Shown here one piece after another: positions 46,846 to 58,987 of a stretch of DNA of 64,000 nt (position 1 is its first letter; each line of letters opens with the position of its first letter). This DNA is from Hordeum vulgare subsp. vulgare. Taxonomy: Eukaryota > Streptophyta > Magnoliopsida > Poales > Poaceae. The position numbers and the translations under genes were made by a program. The stretch lies in contig NC_058520.1 of the NCBI RefSeq assembly GCF_904849725.1, forward strand, positions 348,685,670 through 348,749,669, read 5' to 3'. A model generated the notes under the pieces. That model did no database searches and was not told the DNA's origin. It saw only the letters and a list, made by a program, of their open reading frames with translations.

Positions 46846-48347
46846 TGCTGCCTCTTGAGCTTGCGTTGGTTTTTCCCTTGAAGAGGAAAGGGTGATGCAG
46901 CACAGGAGCAGTAAGTATTTCCCTCAATTTGAGAACCAAGGTATCAATCCAGTAGGAGAATCAAGCCAAGTGTCCAGAGTACCTGCGCATACACAAACGA
47001 GCTTGCACCCAACACTATAAAGGGGATGTCAATCCCTTCAAGATTGATTGCAAAGTGAGATATGAAGGCGGAAAGTGCAACGAACTAAAAGTGTAAGGCT
47101 GAAAATATGATGTGAAGTAGACCCGAGGGCCATAGTGTTCACTAGAGGCTTCTCTCAATATAGCAAATATTACGGTGGGTGAACAAATTAGTGTCGAGCA
47201 ATTGATAGAACCGCGCAAAGTCATGACGATATCTAAGGCAATGATCATACATATAGGCATCACGTCCAAAACAAGTAGACCGATACTTTCTGCATCTAAT
47301 ACTATTACTCCACACATCGACCGCTATCCAGCATGCATCTAGTGTATTGTGTTCATGACGAACAGAGTAACGCCTTAAGTAAGATGACATGATGTATAGG
47401 GATAAACTCAAACCAATGTTGTAAACCCCATCTTTTTACCCTTGATGGCAACAACACGATGCGTGCCTCGCTACCCCTTCTGTCATTGGGTGAGGTCACC
47501 GCAACGTATGAACCCAAAACCAAGCACTTCTCCCATTGCAAGAATCATAGATCAAGTTGGCCAAACAAAACCCACAACTCGAAGAGAATTACAAGGATAT
47601 GAAATCATGCATATAAGAGATCAGAAGAAACTCAAATAAGATTCATAGATAATCTGATCATAAATCCGCAATTCATAGGATCTCGACAAACACACCGCAA
47701 AAGAAGATTACATCGGACAGATCTCCATGAATATCATGGAGAACTTTGTATTGAAGATCCAAGAGAGAGAAGAAGCCATCTAGCTACTAGCTATGGACCC
47801 GAAGGTCTATGGTGAACTACTCACGCATCATCGGAGAGGTCATGGTGTTGATGAATAAGCCTTCCGTATCCGAATCCCCCCTCTGGCAGGGCACCAGAAC
47901 GTGCCCCAGATGGGATCTTGCGGAGATAGAAGCTTGCGGCAGCGAAAAAGTATTTTTGTGGATCTCCTTCGCAGTTTTGGATTTTTCGGGAATTTATATG
48001 CGGAAGAGGTAGGGCAGACGAGCCATAGGTGGCCCACAAGCCTGCTAGGCGCGGGCCCCCCTGGCCGCTCCTAGGGGCTTGTGGCCTCTCCTGGTGGCCT
48101 CTGCCTTGGTTCTCACGTCCCCTGCTTATCTTCTGTTCCGGAAAAAATCATTTCAGAAGTTTTATTCCGTTTGGACACCGTTTAAAATTCTCCTCAGAAA
48201 GGGGTAAAAAACACGGAAAAAACAGGAACTGGCACTTGGCACTAAGTTAATAAGTTAGTCCAAAAAAAGATATACAAGGCATACAAAACATCCAAAGTTT
48301 GACAACATAATAGCATGGAACCAACAAAAATTATAGATACGTTGGAG
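46846..48347 (-). repeat. LTR of element G
   Basis: Complement of an F-type LTR of about 1.5 kb. The end is at 46846 ('tgctgcctcttgagc') and the start is truncated at 48347. Confidence 0.85.
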
Positions 48348-48812
48348 GGCTCCACCTGATGGTGTCTTGGGCCCGACTGGGGACCCGTCACGTAGGAAGG
48401 ACTTCGTAAGCCCTCAGGCCATGGCGTGAGCACATCAGACTATACTGAAGATATGGTGTGTGCTCTAGGAAGGGATGATTTGTTCAACATGTAATCTCTA
48501 GATGGTAAACGACATTCATGTAACCGTAGATACCACCAGTGCATATATAAGTCGGAGGGTTTAGGCCGTAGAGGATACCCATACACATTCATCATCACCC
48601 CTAGGGTTTAGACCATAACATATGATCTCGAGGTAGATCAACTATGTACTTTGATACACCAATAATACAACACGAGCATGACGTAGGGTTATACCTACAT
48701 CGGGAGGGCCTACACCTGGGTAAACACCATGTCTTCATTGTCTCCAGTTACCATCAATCCAATCTCATAGCTTGGACCCCCTACCCGAGGACTGTTAGTT
48801 TTAACACCAACA
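48348..48812 (+). repeat. 5' LTR of element I
   Basis: Ends TTTTAACACCAACA followed by 'ttggtgcttccgttgaggg', the same junction type as A and Z. TATA box TATATAA at 48544-48550. The first bases are uncertain because the border with G has no TG start. Confidence 0.75.
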
Positions 48813-48990
48813 TTGGTGCTTCCGTTGAGGGATCATTTTGTGATCACCAGGGATTTAGGCCTCGTCAATAGTTCCACAACGGGGATATCTTTGTCCTTGG
48901 TCAGCTCTTTGCCTTTGGTAGTGTAGTACTGCATGTTGACCCGACTAGCCACATGGGCTAGGACGAGACCTTCGCCCCGTATCACGTCAT

Positions 48991-49971
48991 TGATAACCCA
49001 CAAGTGTACGGGATCATTTGTAGCTTTTTCGGGAAGTAAGAGTGTCAAACCCAACAAGGAGCTAAAAGGTAGAATAAATATTCCTTCAAGTTCTATCGAC
49101 CATCGATAAAACTCTACGCACGCTAATTCTTGCTCCACCTAGAATCAGTATGAAACTACTTTGCGGGAAGTAAACTGGAAGTACTTTGCAAGTAAATAAA
49201 CTTGGTAGTGACGCATCAAGCTTTTTGTAACGTAATGAAAATACCGTTCCTAGGCAATTGAATATCATACGATAGATACTTGTCATATGCAATGAGGGAG
49301 AGGCATGAGCTAACATACTTTCTCTACTTGGATCATATGCACTTATGATTAGAACTCTAGCAAGCATATGCAACTACTAAAGATCATTAAGGTCGTGAAA
49401 CCCAACCATAGCATTAAGTATCAAGTCATCTTTACTCCCATACGCCATAACCCACCTACTCCAATTTATGCTTGTGTCACGCAAGCAACCCACCATAAGA
49501 AAATTATGTACATATTGCAACATCCTACAGCAGGGATCCCTGTGCTTGCGCGACATAGAGGGCACCATAGAACAGCACCATATCAACATACACTCATATA
49601 AATAACATCATACCACAATTAACCCGTAGAAAAAAGAGGATGTACTAAAAGATCATAGGATAGCCAAATACCATTGTGAAATAATATATGGAGTTGAGAA
49701 CCATGTATAAGTAGAGGTAACAACGGGGAAGAGAGGAGTTACACCGCTAGAAAGAGAGGGAGAGAGTTGGTGTTGACGGCGGCAAGATTGTTCGTGTAGA
49801 TCTCCATAACGATGCTTGCCTCGGTGGCACACTAGCGCCACCGGGAGAGAGGGGGATAGATCCCCCTCCTTCTTCTCCTACCTTGGCCTCCCACCTATAT
49901 GTGAGGAGAGTTCTCCCTCTGGTCCATGGCCAACATGGCGGCGGAGGGGCAGCGGAGGGGAGAGATCTACA
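48991..49971 (-). repeat. 3' LTR of element H
   Basis: The left end is TGATAACCCACAAG (complement of the usual LTR end GGGTTATCA). The right border is placed at 49971, where the minus strand reads TGTAGATCTCTCC, but this is a guess without a second LTR to compare. Confidence 0.55.
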
Positions 49972-50034
49972 AGTTTTATGTAGGATTTTATGACTAACCA
50001 TGTAAATGAACAATTACTTTTGACTCTCTAAATA

Positions 50035-50455
50035 GATATAAGTGAAGCATGAGAGTTCAATTCTTTCTACAAAAGACCATGCTTTAATAAATATAAGTGA
50101 AGCAAAAGATCATTCTTCAAATAACGGATTTCTATGTGAAGAGAAATAGCCAATCCAAACTTCAAATGATATAAGTGAAGCACATGAAGCATTCTATAAA
50201 GCCATACTCAAAAGATATAAGTGAAGTGAAATGAGCATTCTATAAATCAGCCATGGACTATGACACACCAGCACGGTGCAAAAAATAAAAGGGAAGGTAC
50301 AAAATACGCTCCAAGATTTACGCATATCACATGAATGAAACGAATCGGAAAACATACCGATACATGTTGAAGAAAGATGGGATACCTTCCGGGGTATCCC
50401 CAAGCTTAAACGCTTGATTCTCCTAGGATATTTATTTGGAATGCCTTGGGCATCC
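50035..50455 (-). other. Iterated TTCACTTATATC motifs and hairpins of element H
   Basis: The minus strand carries CTTCACTTATAT four times (complement of about 50038-50051, 50091-50104, 50168-50181 and 50212-50225). Further into the element lie two hairpins: GGGATACC/GGTATCCC (complement of 50379-50400) and GGATGCC/GGCATTCC (complement of 50438-50456). F has the same hairpins and two related motifs (about 41312 and 41358). Confidence 0.55.
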
Positions 50456-51398
50456 ACAAGCTTGAAATCTTGCCTCTCCTCCTTCTCCTCATATCGAGAC
50501 CTCCTGGATCTTCGAACACTTCATTCACACAAAACTTAACAGAAGACTGGTGATCCGTTAGTATAATAAAGCAAAATACTACTTTAAGTACTGTTGCAAA
50601 CCCATTCATATTTTATATTTTCATCATATCTTACGTACAATAAATTTCCCATGGCTTATACCACCGATAAAATCAATAGTTTCTATAAAAGAAGCAAAAC
50701 AATGCATCAAAAACATAATCTGTTTTAAACAGGACACTTTGTAGTATTCTGAACTTTGACCATAATTGTGTAACTCCAAAAATTCTTAAACATTAGGACA
50801 ACGTCAATAATTTGTATGAAAATGCTGTGTTAAAATTTCAGAGCAATACCGGGCTCCAGTAAAAAATGTAAATTCGTGCACTAGAGTCAAAGTTTCTGTT
50901 TCAGATTCAGCATTGTTTCTACTCATCTTATGGATGATCCTAAAGGCAAATCTTGGCGCAATACTTTTATAATACAATGGATTTGTACAAGGTGATAATT
51001 AGTTTTTTACAAAAGTTTCTGTAAATCAAGATTCACAAAGTTTCCATGGGCACGAACAAAGGTCAAGGCTAGCCCCCACTTCAACGATGATCATCATCTC
51101 TCTCACTTTCACTTCTCGTTTTGTGAAGTTTTAGGTTCCCCTCTATATATATTTTTAAATTTATAAAAGAACATGATAGAACAAAATGACTCTCTAAAAC
51201 TTCCGGGTTGTCTCCCTGGCAGCGCTTTCTTTAAATCCATTAAGCTAGGCATAAAGTGCTCAAGTAATTGATCCACGCGGATCCCAAGGTATATCAAAGC
51301 CAATTTGAATTAACAATGATTTGGCATTTAGTAGTGAGTACAAAGTGATATATATCATGCAATAACAAAGTCTAACTCTCTTCCTATGCATCAACATG

Positions 51399-52649
51399 TC
51401 ATAAAAAACAATTCATGCACCTCAAGTAAAGCCCAATACATAGCATAAGTAGTTTCTTGCAATTTATCATGTTGGAAACATAAAGAGGTGGAGATGTAGT
51501 TCCTCTCTCATAATAATTGCAAGTAGGAGCAGCAAGCACATGCATATTATATTCATCAAAATCTTCATGTGTAGTAGCAAAATGCAACCCAATAATATAA
51601 TCGTCGATAAGTGCAAACTGTTTTAATATAGTGTAGTTGGGAGAAATCAAAAAGATAATAGGACTATCATGTGTGGGTGCAATAGCAACAATTTCATTTT
51701 TAACATAAGGAACTATAGAAATTTCATCTTCATAATCATAATTCATATTGGCATCATGGCCACAAGCATAGCAAGCATCAAGTTCATCAAAAAGGGATAT
51801 TTCAAATGAATCATCATAGCATTCATCATTTGGTAAGCACGAAGGGTAATTAAAAATGTATGATTTATAGATTTAATCTCATTAGAAGGTCGGTACGGGT
51901 AGCTAATCCGCTCTTCCTACTTTTCTTCTTTTCTCTCCTCCTCATCTTTTTCATCTAATTAGCTCAAAATTTCAGCAACTTCCACTTCCATAGGTTCCTG
52001 CAAAATATAAAACTCTTCCAAGGCAACGGTCATTCTTTAAATAAATACTTTAACATAAGTATTCGATACATAGTTTTCATAGAAATAATTTAGTATGGAA
52101 TTTTTTTGAGATTCGTAAAGAGTAGCATCATACTTTTCAATCAAAGAAGCAATTTCATAGGCACCCTTAAAAGCAGCAAATTCTTCAGTTTGCTCAACAT
52201 CAAAATAACAGTAGGCCTCCTTCGCATAAGAAGATAATATTTCATTGTCATTAAACACACATTGGTAGAGAATGTGTTTTTTAGTTTCTTTCGAACAACA
52301 AGTAAAATCATAAATTCCAAGCATAGCAACACAAAGAATTAATTTGATGCCACAAGAGTTTCCCTTTTTCAGATATGCGGTGACGCACATAATGAGCACG
52401 TTCATTCAATGATTTTCCCTCAACTAAGCTAGTTGGGTTTTCAGCACGAGCACAAGTCGATCGAAGATGATCCATGTAATATTCTTCGGTAGTATGCAAC
52501 ACTAGTGGTTCCTCAAATTTTAGAGCAGCAAGTACATCTAATTTTTTTGGTATTTTACCTTTTCTACCCATAACTAAAGATAGAAAACAAGGGCACAAAA
52601 TAAAACTAATTAGATAAAGCAAACAAGCACACACGAGAATAGTCACCAC
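51399..52649 (-). pseudogene. Unrecognised reading frames of element H
   Basis: Three minus-strand frames, 52649-52308, 52405-52037 and 51746-51399, lie in series after the primer site. The first probably starts at the internal MGRKGKIPKKLDVLAALKF (about 52573). The first two overlap and look like one protein split by a shift near 52370, continuing with ETKKHILYQCVFNDNEIL and GAYEIASLIEKYDATLYESQ. The third has YVKNEIVAIAPTHDSPIIFL. I recognise no domain; there are many Cys, Tyr and acidic residues. It occupies the gag position, so a Gag-like or accessory role is possible but unsupported. Confidence 0.45.
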
Positions 52650-52660
52650 ATGCTATTGAT

Positions 52661-52677
52661 GCCCGTCAACGGTGCAA
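52661..52677 (-). other. Primer-binding site of element H (decayed tRNA-Asp type)
   Basis: The minus strand reads TTGCACCGTTGACGGGC, against TGGCGCCGTTGCCGGGG in F and G. It lies 12 bp from the right border of the element. Confidence 0.6.
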
Positions 52678-52694
52678 TAAAAAGGTTTGTCATC

Positions 52695-54830
52695 ATGCTT
52701 GAAATCCTAAAGTATGTCAGAGATGCCCGAGGTGACATGTTCTATAGGAATGGGTCATGGATCGATCTGAGGATCACTCTGGCGGGGTAACTAAAGGGCT
52801 AGTTTTCGGTCTAACACCCAATCTGATCTTCTTATTCGGCTAATCCCGGAGATGGATCTACTGGTCGTCATGGTCAATATGGCCAACACCTCCTTAGAGG
52901 ATAGTAGGGAGGCGATCTTGTCTTAGGACCAGGTGGCGGCCTTAGAGGAAACCACCTCGACCATCGATCTAGAATCGGCCCAGTTTGATCAAGATAGGGG
53001 GTTCACGTGAATCAACCCGAATAGACTCCTTCAAGTCACTCCAATACATCAACGGGCCCTTGATGCTGAAGAGCTGTCGCAACTAAATGGGATGCTCGAC
53101 CGAATCCAGAATTTGGCAATCTCGTCTGTGGTGTATTATCAGATGGGATGTAAAGCTGAGGATCAAGAACTTTTCATCCCACCTACCACCCACCTAGTCG
53201 CTACTATCAAGGAATTAACCGACATGCTTGACTTTGGGTCCGACAATGACACCCACATGGATGAAGATGATCACAGCGGCTTTGAAGGACATTCACATAC
53301 GGTCGCGTGCCGTATAGGGAATTGGGCCGCAACGTCAACCTACGATGTCTACATGGTCGATAGTCCTAAGGAAGACCCCGACAAAAAGCCTAAGGGGAGT
53401 TCTAAGTTCTGTCGGCCCAAGAAAAACCAAAGGGCAATATCGGAAGCAAAAAACAAAACAGACTCTACAAATGACAATGCTACCCCTGACGCGGGCAAGA
53501 ATGGACCGGCCAAACCCACACAACAAAACGGGACCGTGGGTACACCTGCCTAGGTGAAACCCTAGGAGAAAGATAGCAAGACATATGAGGACTAAATCCC
53601 AGAGTCGAAGGACGATAACAACCTCAGACCGGAGGACTTCAAGGTGCCCGAGAGCCCATCTAAAGGGATACGTTTAAAACTTTGTCTAGTCGCAACCGCA
53701 TGGAGCATGAAGAGAAATCAGTAGGAGTTGTACACTAACGAAAATGTGCTCAATAAAAAATGGGAACGGGTACTTGGGGCCGAGTGAGGCCTCGAAGCAC
53801 GGTCCAAGACAACCAAGTCATTCCCACGACGACGGTTGATTCCTGAATTTGATGACGAGGTGGTTGATATCGACCATCTCACTTATCGCCACAAATAACA
53901 AAATGAACGTCCCATAGAGGGAGAGATTAGCCATATTGGGCATTTAAAGAGCCCCCGCCAAAACCTAGACCTCACAGCAAGAGCCCAATCGACTATCCCG
54001 AGCCATATGACCAGCACACTAAGATAGACAAGGATAAATCACCTCCTCGATCCATCTAAAGAATAAGGGACCATGTTCCCGCTGGCTTGCACGGGTACTA
54101 CGCCTTAATGGACAGGCAAGGGCGAGCTCAGGAGCTGAGAAGAGAATGAGTGCTCACCAACACCTGCTAGGATATGTTTCGATACCGGTCACCTACGCAC
54201 CTAGACTGTTTCACATACGAGGTCGTGGAACATTAGTTCCGAGAAGGATTTATACCCATCAATATTGATCAATAAAATGACACGACTAATCTAGTTGTCT
54301 GGATAGAAGACTTCCTTCTGCACATTCACATGGCTCGAGGAGATGATCTCCATTCCCTATCTTACACTCAAGCTCAAGGGACTAACACGACATTAGATCC
54401 ATAGCCTCCCTAGAAATTCTATTGAAAGCTGGGAAGAGCTCGAGGAAGCCTTTAGGGACAACTTCTCGGGTACCTATGTTCAACTCCTAAATGTTGATGA
54501 CGTTAGCCACATCATCCAAAAGGAGGGCGAGCCAACTAAGAAATTTTGGAACCGGTTCTTAACCAAGAAGAACCAAATAGTTGAATGCACATACGATGAG
54601 TCCATTGAGGCTTTTAAACATAACATCTGAGACAAATTGTTAGCCCGGTAGCTTAGGTAGGACAAGAGAGGACCATGGCAGCCCTCACCTTGCTTATGAC
54701 CCACTTTTGCATGGTCGAGGATTATTGGCTGGCCCTAGATCTCATAGGAGCAGACCCATCACCTCGGAAGCCAGAGAGAGAATGACAAGCCCACGTGCAA
54801 CAAACAGAAGCGTGAAACAAGAACAGCAGC
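52695..54830 (+). pseudogene. gag: gag of element I, decayed
   Basis: An N-terminal open segment at 53092-53553 (MLDRIQNLAISSVVYYQM, then a Lys/Asn-rich tail). The Gag core lies further on in several frames: 'EDFLLHIHMARGDDLHS' (about 54307), 'HIIQKEGEPTKKFWNRFLTK' (about 54510), 'AFKHNI' (54610), 'TMAALTLLMTHFCMVEDYWLA' (about 54673) and a basic end 'NDKPTCNKQK'. Stops at 54052, 54403 and 54628 among others. It ends where J begins, about 54830. Confidence 0.78.
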
Positions 54831-54844
54831 AGGAATGGTGATGA

Positions 54845-55499
54845 CCCAACAATCGTTGAAGGGTTCAATAAGTATATCATATTTCTTCTTGGCACTAGGG
54901 ATAGGGAGATCAATGTCTCCAATTGTAAACGTTTGAATTTTTTCAATGGAGTTGATACTACGGGCTTTAAGTTGTTTCCTCAAAAAGTATACTGTATGCT
55001 CCTTACCATTAACATGAAAAGTGGCATTGCCTTTGTTGCAATCCATTAAAGGCCCTGCATTATTCAGAAAGGGTCTACCAAGGATGTTTGACAAACTGTC
55101 GTCCTCGGTAATATCAAGAATAACAAAGTCCGTTAGGATAGTAACATTTGCAACCACAACATGCACATCCTCACAAATACCGATGGGTAAAGCAGTTGAT
55201 TTACCAGCGATTTCAGTAGGTGGCAACTTATTCAAATTAAGTCTGCGATATAAAGAGAATGAGATAACATTGACTCCAGCACCGAGGTCACATAAAGGAG
55301 TATTAACATAATTTCCGTTAATAGAGAATGGTATAGTTGGTACTCCGTGATCTCCAAGTTTCTTTGGTATTCCACCCTTCAAAGTATAATTAGCAAGCAT
55401 GGTGGAAATCTCAGCTTCAAGTATCTTTGTTTTATTTGTAACAATATATTTCATGTACTTAGCATAAGGAAAGATTTTCAGAATATCAGTTAAGGGCAT
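54845..55499 (-). pseudogene. Aspartic protease of element J
   Basis: Minus-strand frame from 55499. TLKGGIPKKLGDHGVPTIPF is followed by the active-site block CDLGAGVNVISFSLYRRL, with DLGAG where classical retropepsins have DTGA, and by ILGRPFLNNAGPLMDC. It continues to DILIEPFNDCWVITIPAA and then turns into sequence of element I (about 54845). The frame has no internal stop, so it is fairly well preserved, but it is cut off before RT. It would cleave the Gag-Pol polyprotein. Confidence 0.85.
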
Positions 55500-55515
55500 A
55501 CTAAAAAGACAGGTC

Positions 55516-57536
55516 TCAGCATTTCAGCAAAGCGCTCAAAATCCTCATCATCCTTTTTCTTGGATGATTTAGGAGGAAAGAGCATGGGTTTCTGAACCCA
55601 TGGTTGTCTTTCTCTACCATGCTTCCTAGAAACAAAATCTCTTTATCGTATCTCTTATTCTTAGGTTGTGGGTTATCAAGATCGATAGCACGTTCAATCT
55701 CCACCTCATTGTCATTACTAGGTTGAGCATCGACATGAACATCATCATTAATATTTTCACTAGATTCATGTTCATTACCAGATTGTGTCTCAACATCAGA
55801 AATATAGATATAATTTGTGTTTTCATGTGACTCTATAATAGGTTCACTAGCAGCATGCAAAGTCTCATCAGCATTCTTTTTCTTTTTATTAGAAGGACGA
55901 GGTACGTCAATATTAACTCTCTGAGTATCTTTCTCAACTGTCTTAGGATGGACCTCAGGATACAAAGGTTCCTGAGTCATTCTACCACCTCTAGTCACAA
56001 CTCTAACAGAATGATCATTGTTCTTACTAATCATCTCATTCAGCAAATAATTTTGTGCCTTAAGTACCTGTTCTACTTGAGTAGTTACCATGGAAGCTTG
56101 TTTACTAATAAGCCTAAGGTCATTAACTGTTCTACTCATATAATAACCCAAGCGATCAAGCATGTAAGCATTATGATTCAATTGTCTACTAACATAACCA
56201 TTGAAATTTTCTTGTTTAACAACAAAGTTATCAAATTCATCCAAGCATTGGCTAGGAGACTTATTATAAGGAATGTCAACTTCATCAAATCTATGAAGAG
56301 AATTTACCTCTACTACCTATGTCGGGTTATCAAGACCATGTATTTCTTCAAAAGGCGGTAGATTCTTAACATCTTCAGCTTGAATACCTTTTTGTTTCAT
56401 AGATTTCGTTGCCTCTTACATATCTTCACGACTGAGGAATAGAATACCTCTTTTCATCGGAGTTGGTTTTGAAGGTGGTTCGGGAATATTCCAATCATTA
56501 TCATTGCTCAATATATTATTCAAATAGTAGTTCAACTTGTTCAACAGTTCGTTCCCTGAAAACACAACCAGCACAACTATCTAGGTGGTCCCTCGAAGCA
56601 TCGGTTAGTCCATTGTATAAGATATCAAGTATTTTATTTTTCTTGAGAGGGTGATCAGGCAAAGCATTAAGTAACTCGAGAAGCCTCCCCAATCTTGGGG
56701 GAGACTCTCTTCTTCAATTTGAAAAAAGTTAAATATTTCCTGCAAGGTAGCTTGTTTCTTATGGGCATGATTTTTTTTCCAGAGAAGTAGTAAATCATAT
56801 CATGGGGACTACGCACACAACCAGGACCAGCATCACGCTTTAATGAGAACGGAAACAACTTAAGAATATAGTAATAATGAATTTTTTCCTCATGAGTAAA
56901 TAGGGTGGCTATATCATTCAATTTAGTAAGGTGTGCCACAATAGTTTCAGATTCATAACCATGAAAAGGATCAGATTCTACCAAAGTAAGTAACTCAGGA
57001 TCGACAAAGAATTCATAATCCTTATCAATAACACATATAGATGAAGTAGGAAACTTGGGATCATATTGCATTCTAGCATTCAAAGATTTTTCCTTCCACT
57101 TGCATAGCAATTTCTTAAGATCATCTCTATCCTTACAAGAAAGAAAGTCCCTAGCTACTTCTCCTTCCATAACATAACCCTCAAGTATATTAGGTAATTG
57201 ATATCTAGGAGAGCTAGGTATATCATACTGTTCAGTTTCATCAGATTCAGCAATATCATTTGTTTCAGCATTCACTCTAGCAATTTGTTCATCAAGAAAT
57301 TCACCAAGTGGCACAGTAATATCAAGAAAAGTATCATCATAAGCATCATGCATAGCATAAGTAGCATCATCAATTACTTGCGACATATCAGATTCAGTAG
57401 CAGGAGGTGGTGTCGCAGATTTACTCATAACAGACGATGAATCAAGTGCAGAGCTAGATGGCGATTCCTTACTTTCCCTCGTAGTTGAGGGGTAGATAAT
57501 GGTTTTAGCGTCTTTCAGATTCTTCATTTTCATCAA
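55516..57536 (-). pseudogene. gag: gag of element J with frameshifts
   Basis: Starts MMKMKNLKDAK at 57536. The first 289-codon frame holds an acidic leader and the beginning of the Gag core (HYYYILKLFPFSLKRDAG, SPHDMIYYFSGKK). After about 56700 the frame shifts; 'GLTDASRDHLDSC'-like remnants lie near 56640-56560. The last frame (56244-55516) carries DEFDNFVVKQENFNGYV, TTQVEQVLKAQNYLLNEM and GRMTQEPLYP, a C-terminal part typical of this family. No zinc knuckle was seen. Two or more shifts make it non-functional. Confidence 0.85.
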
Positions 57537-57575
57537 CAGATATAAATTCCAAGTGACTCAGAGAAAAAATCTATG

Positions 57576-57593
57576 CTCCCAGCAATGGCGCCA
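57576..57593 (-). other. Primer-binding site of element J (tRNA-Asp type)
   Basis: The minus strand reads TGGCGCCATTGCTGGGAG, 11 bp from the LTR end. It has the same type as F and G. Confidence 0.8.
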
Positions 57594-57604
57594 GAAAAAG
57601 GTAT

Positions 57605-58987
57605 TGATAACCCACAAGTATAGGGGATCGCACCAATTTTTGAGGGTTGAGTATTCAACCCAAATTTATTGATTCGACTCAAGGGGAGCCAAAGAATATT
57701 CTCGAGTATTAGTAGCTGAGTTGTCAATTCAACCACACCCGAGAGACTTAATATCTGCAGCAAAGTATTCAGTAGCAAAGTAATATGGAAGTGACGGTAA
57801 CGGTGACAAACGTGAGAGTAGCAGTTTCGTAGTGATTGTAATAATAGCAACGGAAAAATTAACTTAGCAAAGATCAATATGTGGCAAGATCGTAGGCAAT
57901 GGATCAGTGTTGGATAATTATGTCGGATATTATTCATCATGCAGTAGTCATAACATAGGGTGATACAGAACTAGCTCCAATTCATCAATGTAATGTAGGA
58001 ATGTCTTCCATATATAGTCATACATGCTTATGGAAAAGAACTTGCATGACATATTTTGTCCTACCCTCCCGTGGCAGCATGGTCCTAATGGAAACTAAGG
58101 GATATTAAGGCCTCCTTCTAATAGAGAACCGTACCGAAGCATTAGCACTTAGTGAATGCATGAACTCCTCAAACTACGGTAATCACCGGAAAGAATCCCA
58201 GTTATTGTAACCCTGGGGGATGCGGATCATAACTCGTAATAGGTGTCTATAACTTGCAAGATAGGATCAGGAACACATATATATTCATGAAAACATAATA
58301 GGTTCAGATCAGAAAGCATGGCACTCGGGCCCTAGTGACAAGCATTAAGCATAGGAAAGTCATAGCAACATCAATCTCAGAACATAATGGATACTAGGGA
58401 TCAAACTCTAACAAAACTAACTCGATTACATGATAGATCTCACCCAGCAAGCTTACGATGGAATTACTCATGAACGACGGAGAGCATCTTGAAATTGGTG
58501 ATGAAGGATGGTTGGTGATGATGACGACGTCGATTTCCCCTCTCCAGAGCCCAAATCAGACTCTAGATCTACCCTCCCGAGGAAGAACAGGAGGTGGCGG
58601 TTGCTCCATATCGTAAAACGCGATGAACTCTTCTCTCCGAATTTTTTCTCCCGATATAGGAATATATAGAAGTGGAAACGAGGTCGGTGGATCCTCACGG
58701 ACCCCACAAACCAGGGGCGCGGCCTAGGGGGGTCGCGCCCTGCAGGCTTGTGTCCACGGGGTGACCCTCTCCGGTAGATTACTTTGCAAATATTTTTTAT
58801 TAATTCCATAATCGTTCTCCGCAAATTTTAGGTCAACCCGAGAACTTTTATTTCTGCACAAAAATGACACCAAGGCAATTCTGCTAAAAAAACGTCAGTC
58901 CGCGTTAGTTCCATTCAAATCATGCAAATTAGAGTCTGAAACAAGGACAAAAGAGTTTGAAAAAGTAGATACGTTAGAGACGTGTCA
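57605..58987 (-). repeat. 5' LTR of element J
   Basis: 1,383 bp. On the minus strand it starts TGACACGTCTCTAACG and ends CTTGTGGGTTATCA. TATA-like TATATATTCC lies on the minus strand near 58668. Confidence 0.87.

Larger units (their letters stand above)
46312..48347 (-). mobile_element. Truncated non-autonomous Gypsy element G (relative of F)
   Basis: On the minus strand: LTR 48347-46846, single tRNA-Asp-type primer site (complement of 46818-46835, TGGCGCCGTTGCCGGGGA), leader and the first part of a reading frame, cut at 46312. The LTR also lacks its first 8 or so bases: 'gatacgttggag' at 48336-48347 is followed by unrelated sequence. Both ends are therefore truncated and no TSD exists. Confidence 0.82.
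48991..52689 (-). mobile_element. Gypsy-type element H with a single LTR
   Basis: On the minus strand it begins at the primer-site side (52689), runs through unrecognised reading frames and non-coding sequence, and ends with an LTR (49971-48991, ending GGGTTATCA). Flanks are GTCAT at 48986-48990 and 52690-52694. At the right end the spacer between primer site and LTR (aaaaaaggttt) parallels 'gaaaaaggtat' of J, but where J continues into its LTR the host resumes. The 5' LTR is thus missing exactly. No protease, RT or integrase was found. Confidence 0.75.
54831..58987 (-). mobile_element. Sabrina-like Gypsy element J, truncated after protease
   Basis: Minus strand: 5' LTR 58987-57605, primer site, gag 57536-55516 and protease 55499-about 54845, then a break into gag of I. 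The LTR runs from TGACACGTCTC to GGGTTATCA with the end 'cccctatacttgtgggttatca' split over the border. From memory this fits the Sabrina family or a close relative. RT, integrase and the 3' LTR are lost. The flank TCCAT at 58988 has no partner on the left. Confidence 0.85.

Noticed and set aside
53092..53553. Possible host gene for a 153-aa hydrophilic protein
   Set aside because: It lies between a Gypsy leader and a Gag core of the same strand and has the composition of an N-terminal Gag. It is best read as gag of element I.
54981..56400. Plus-strand ORFs such as 55021-55311 and 55855-56361
   Set aside because: They mirror the protease and gag frames of J, which have clear motifs on the minus strand.
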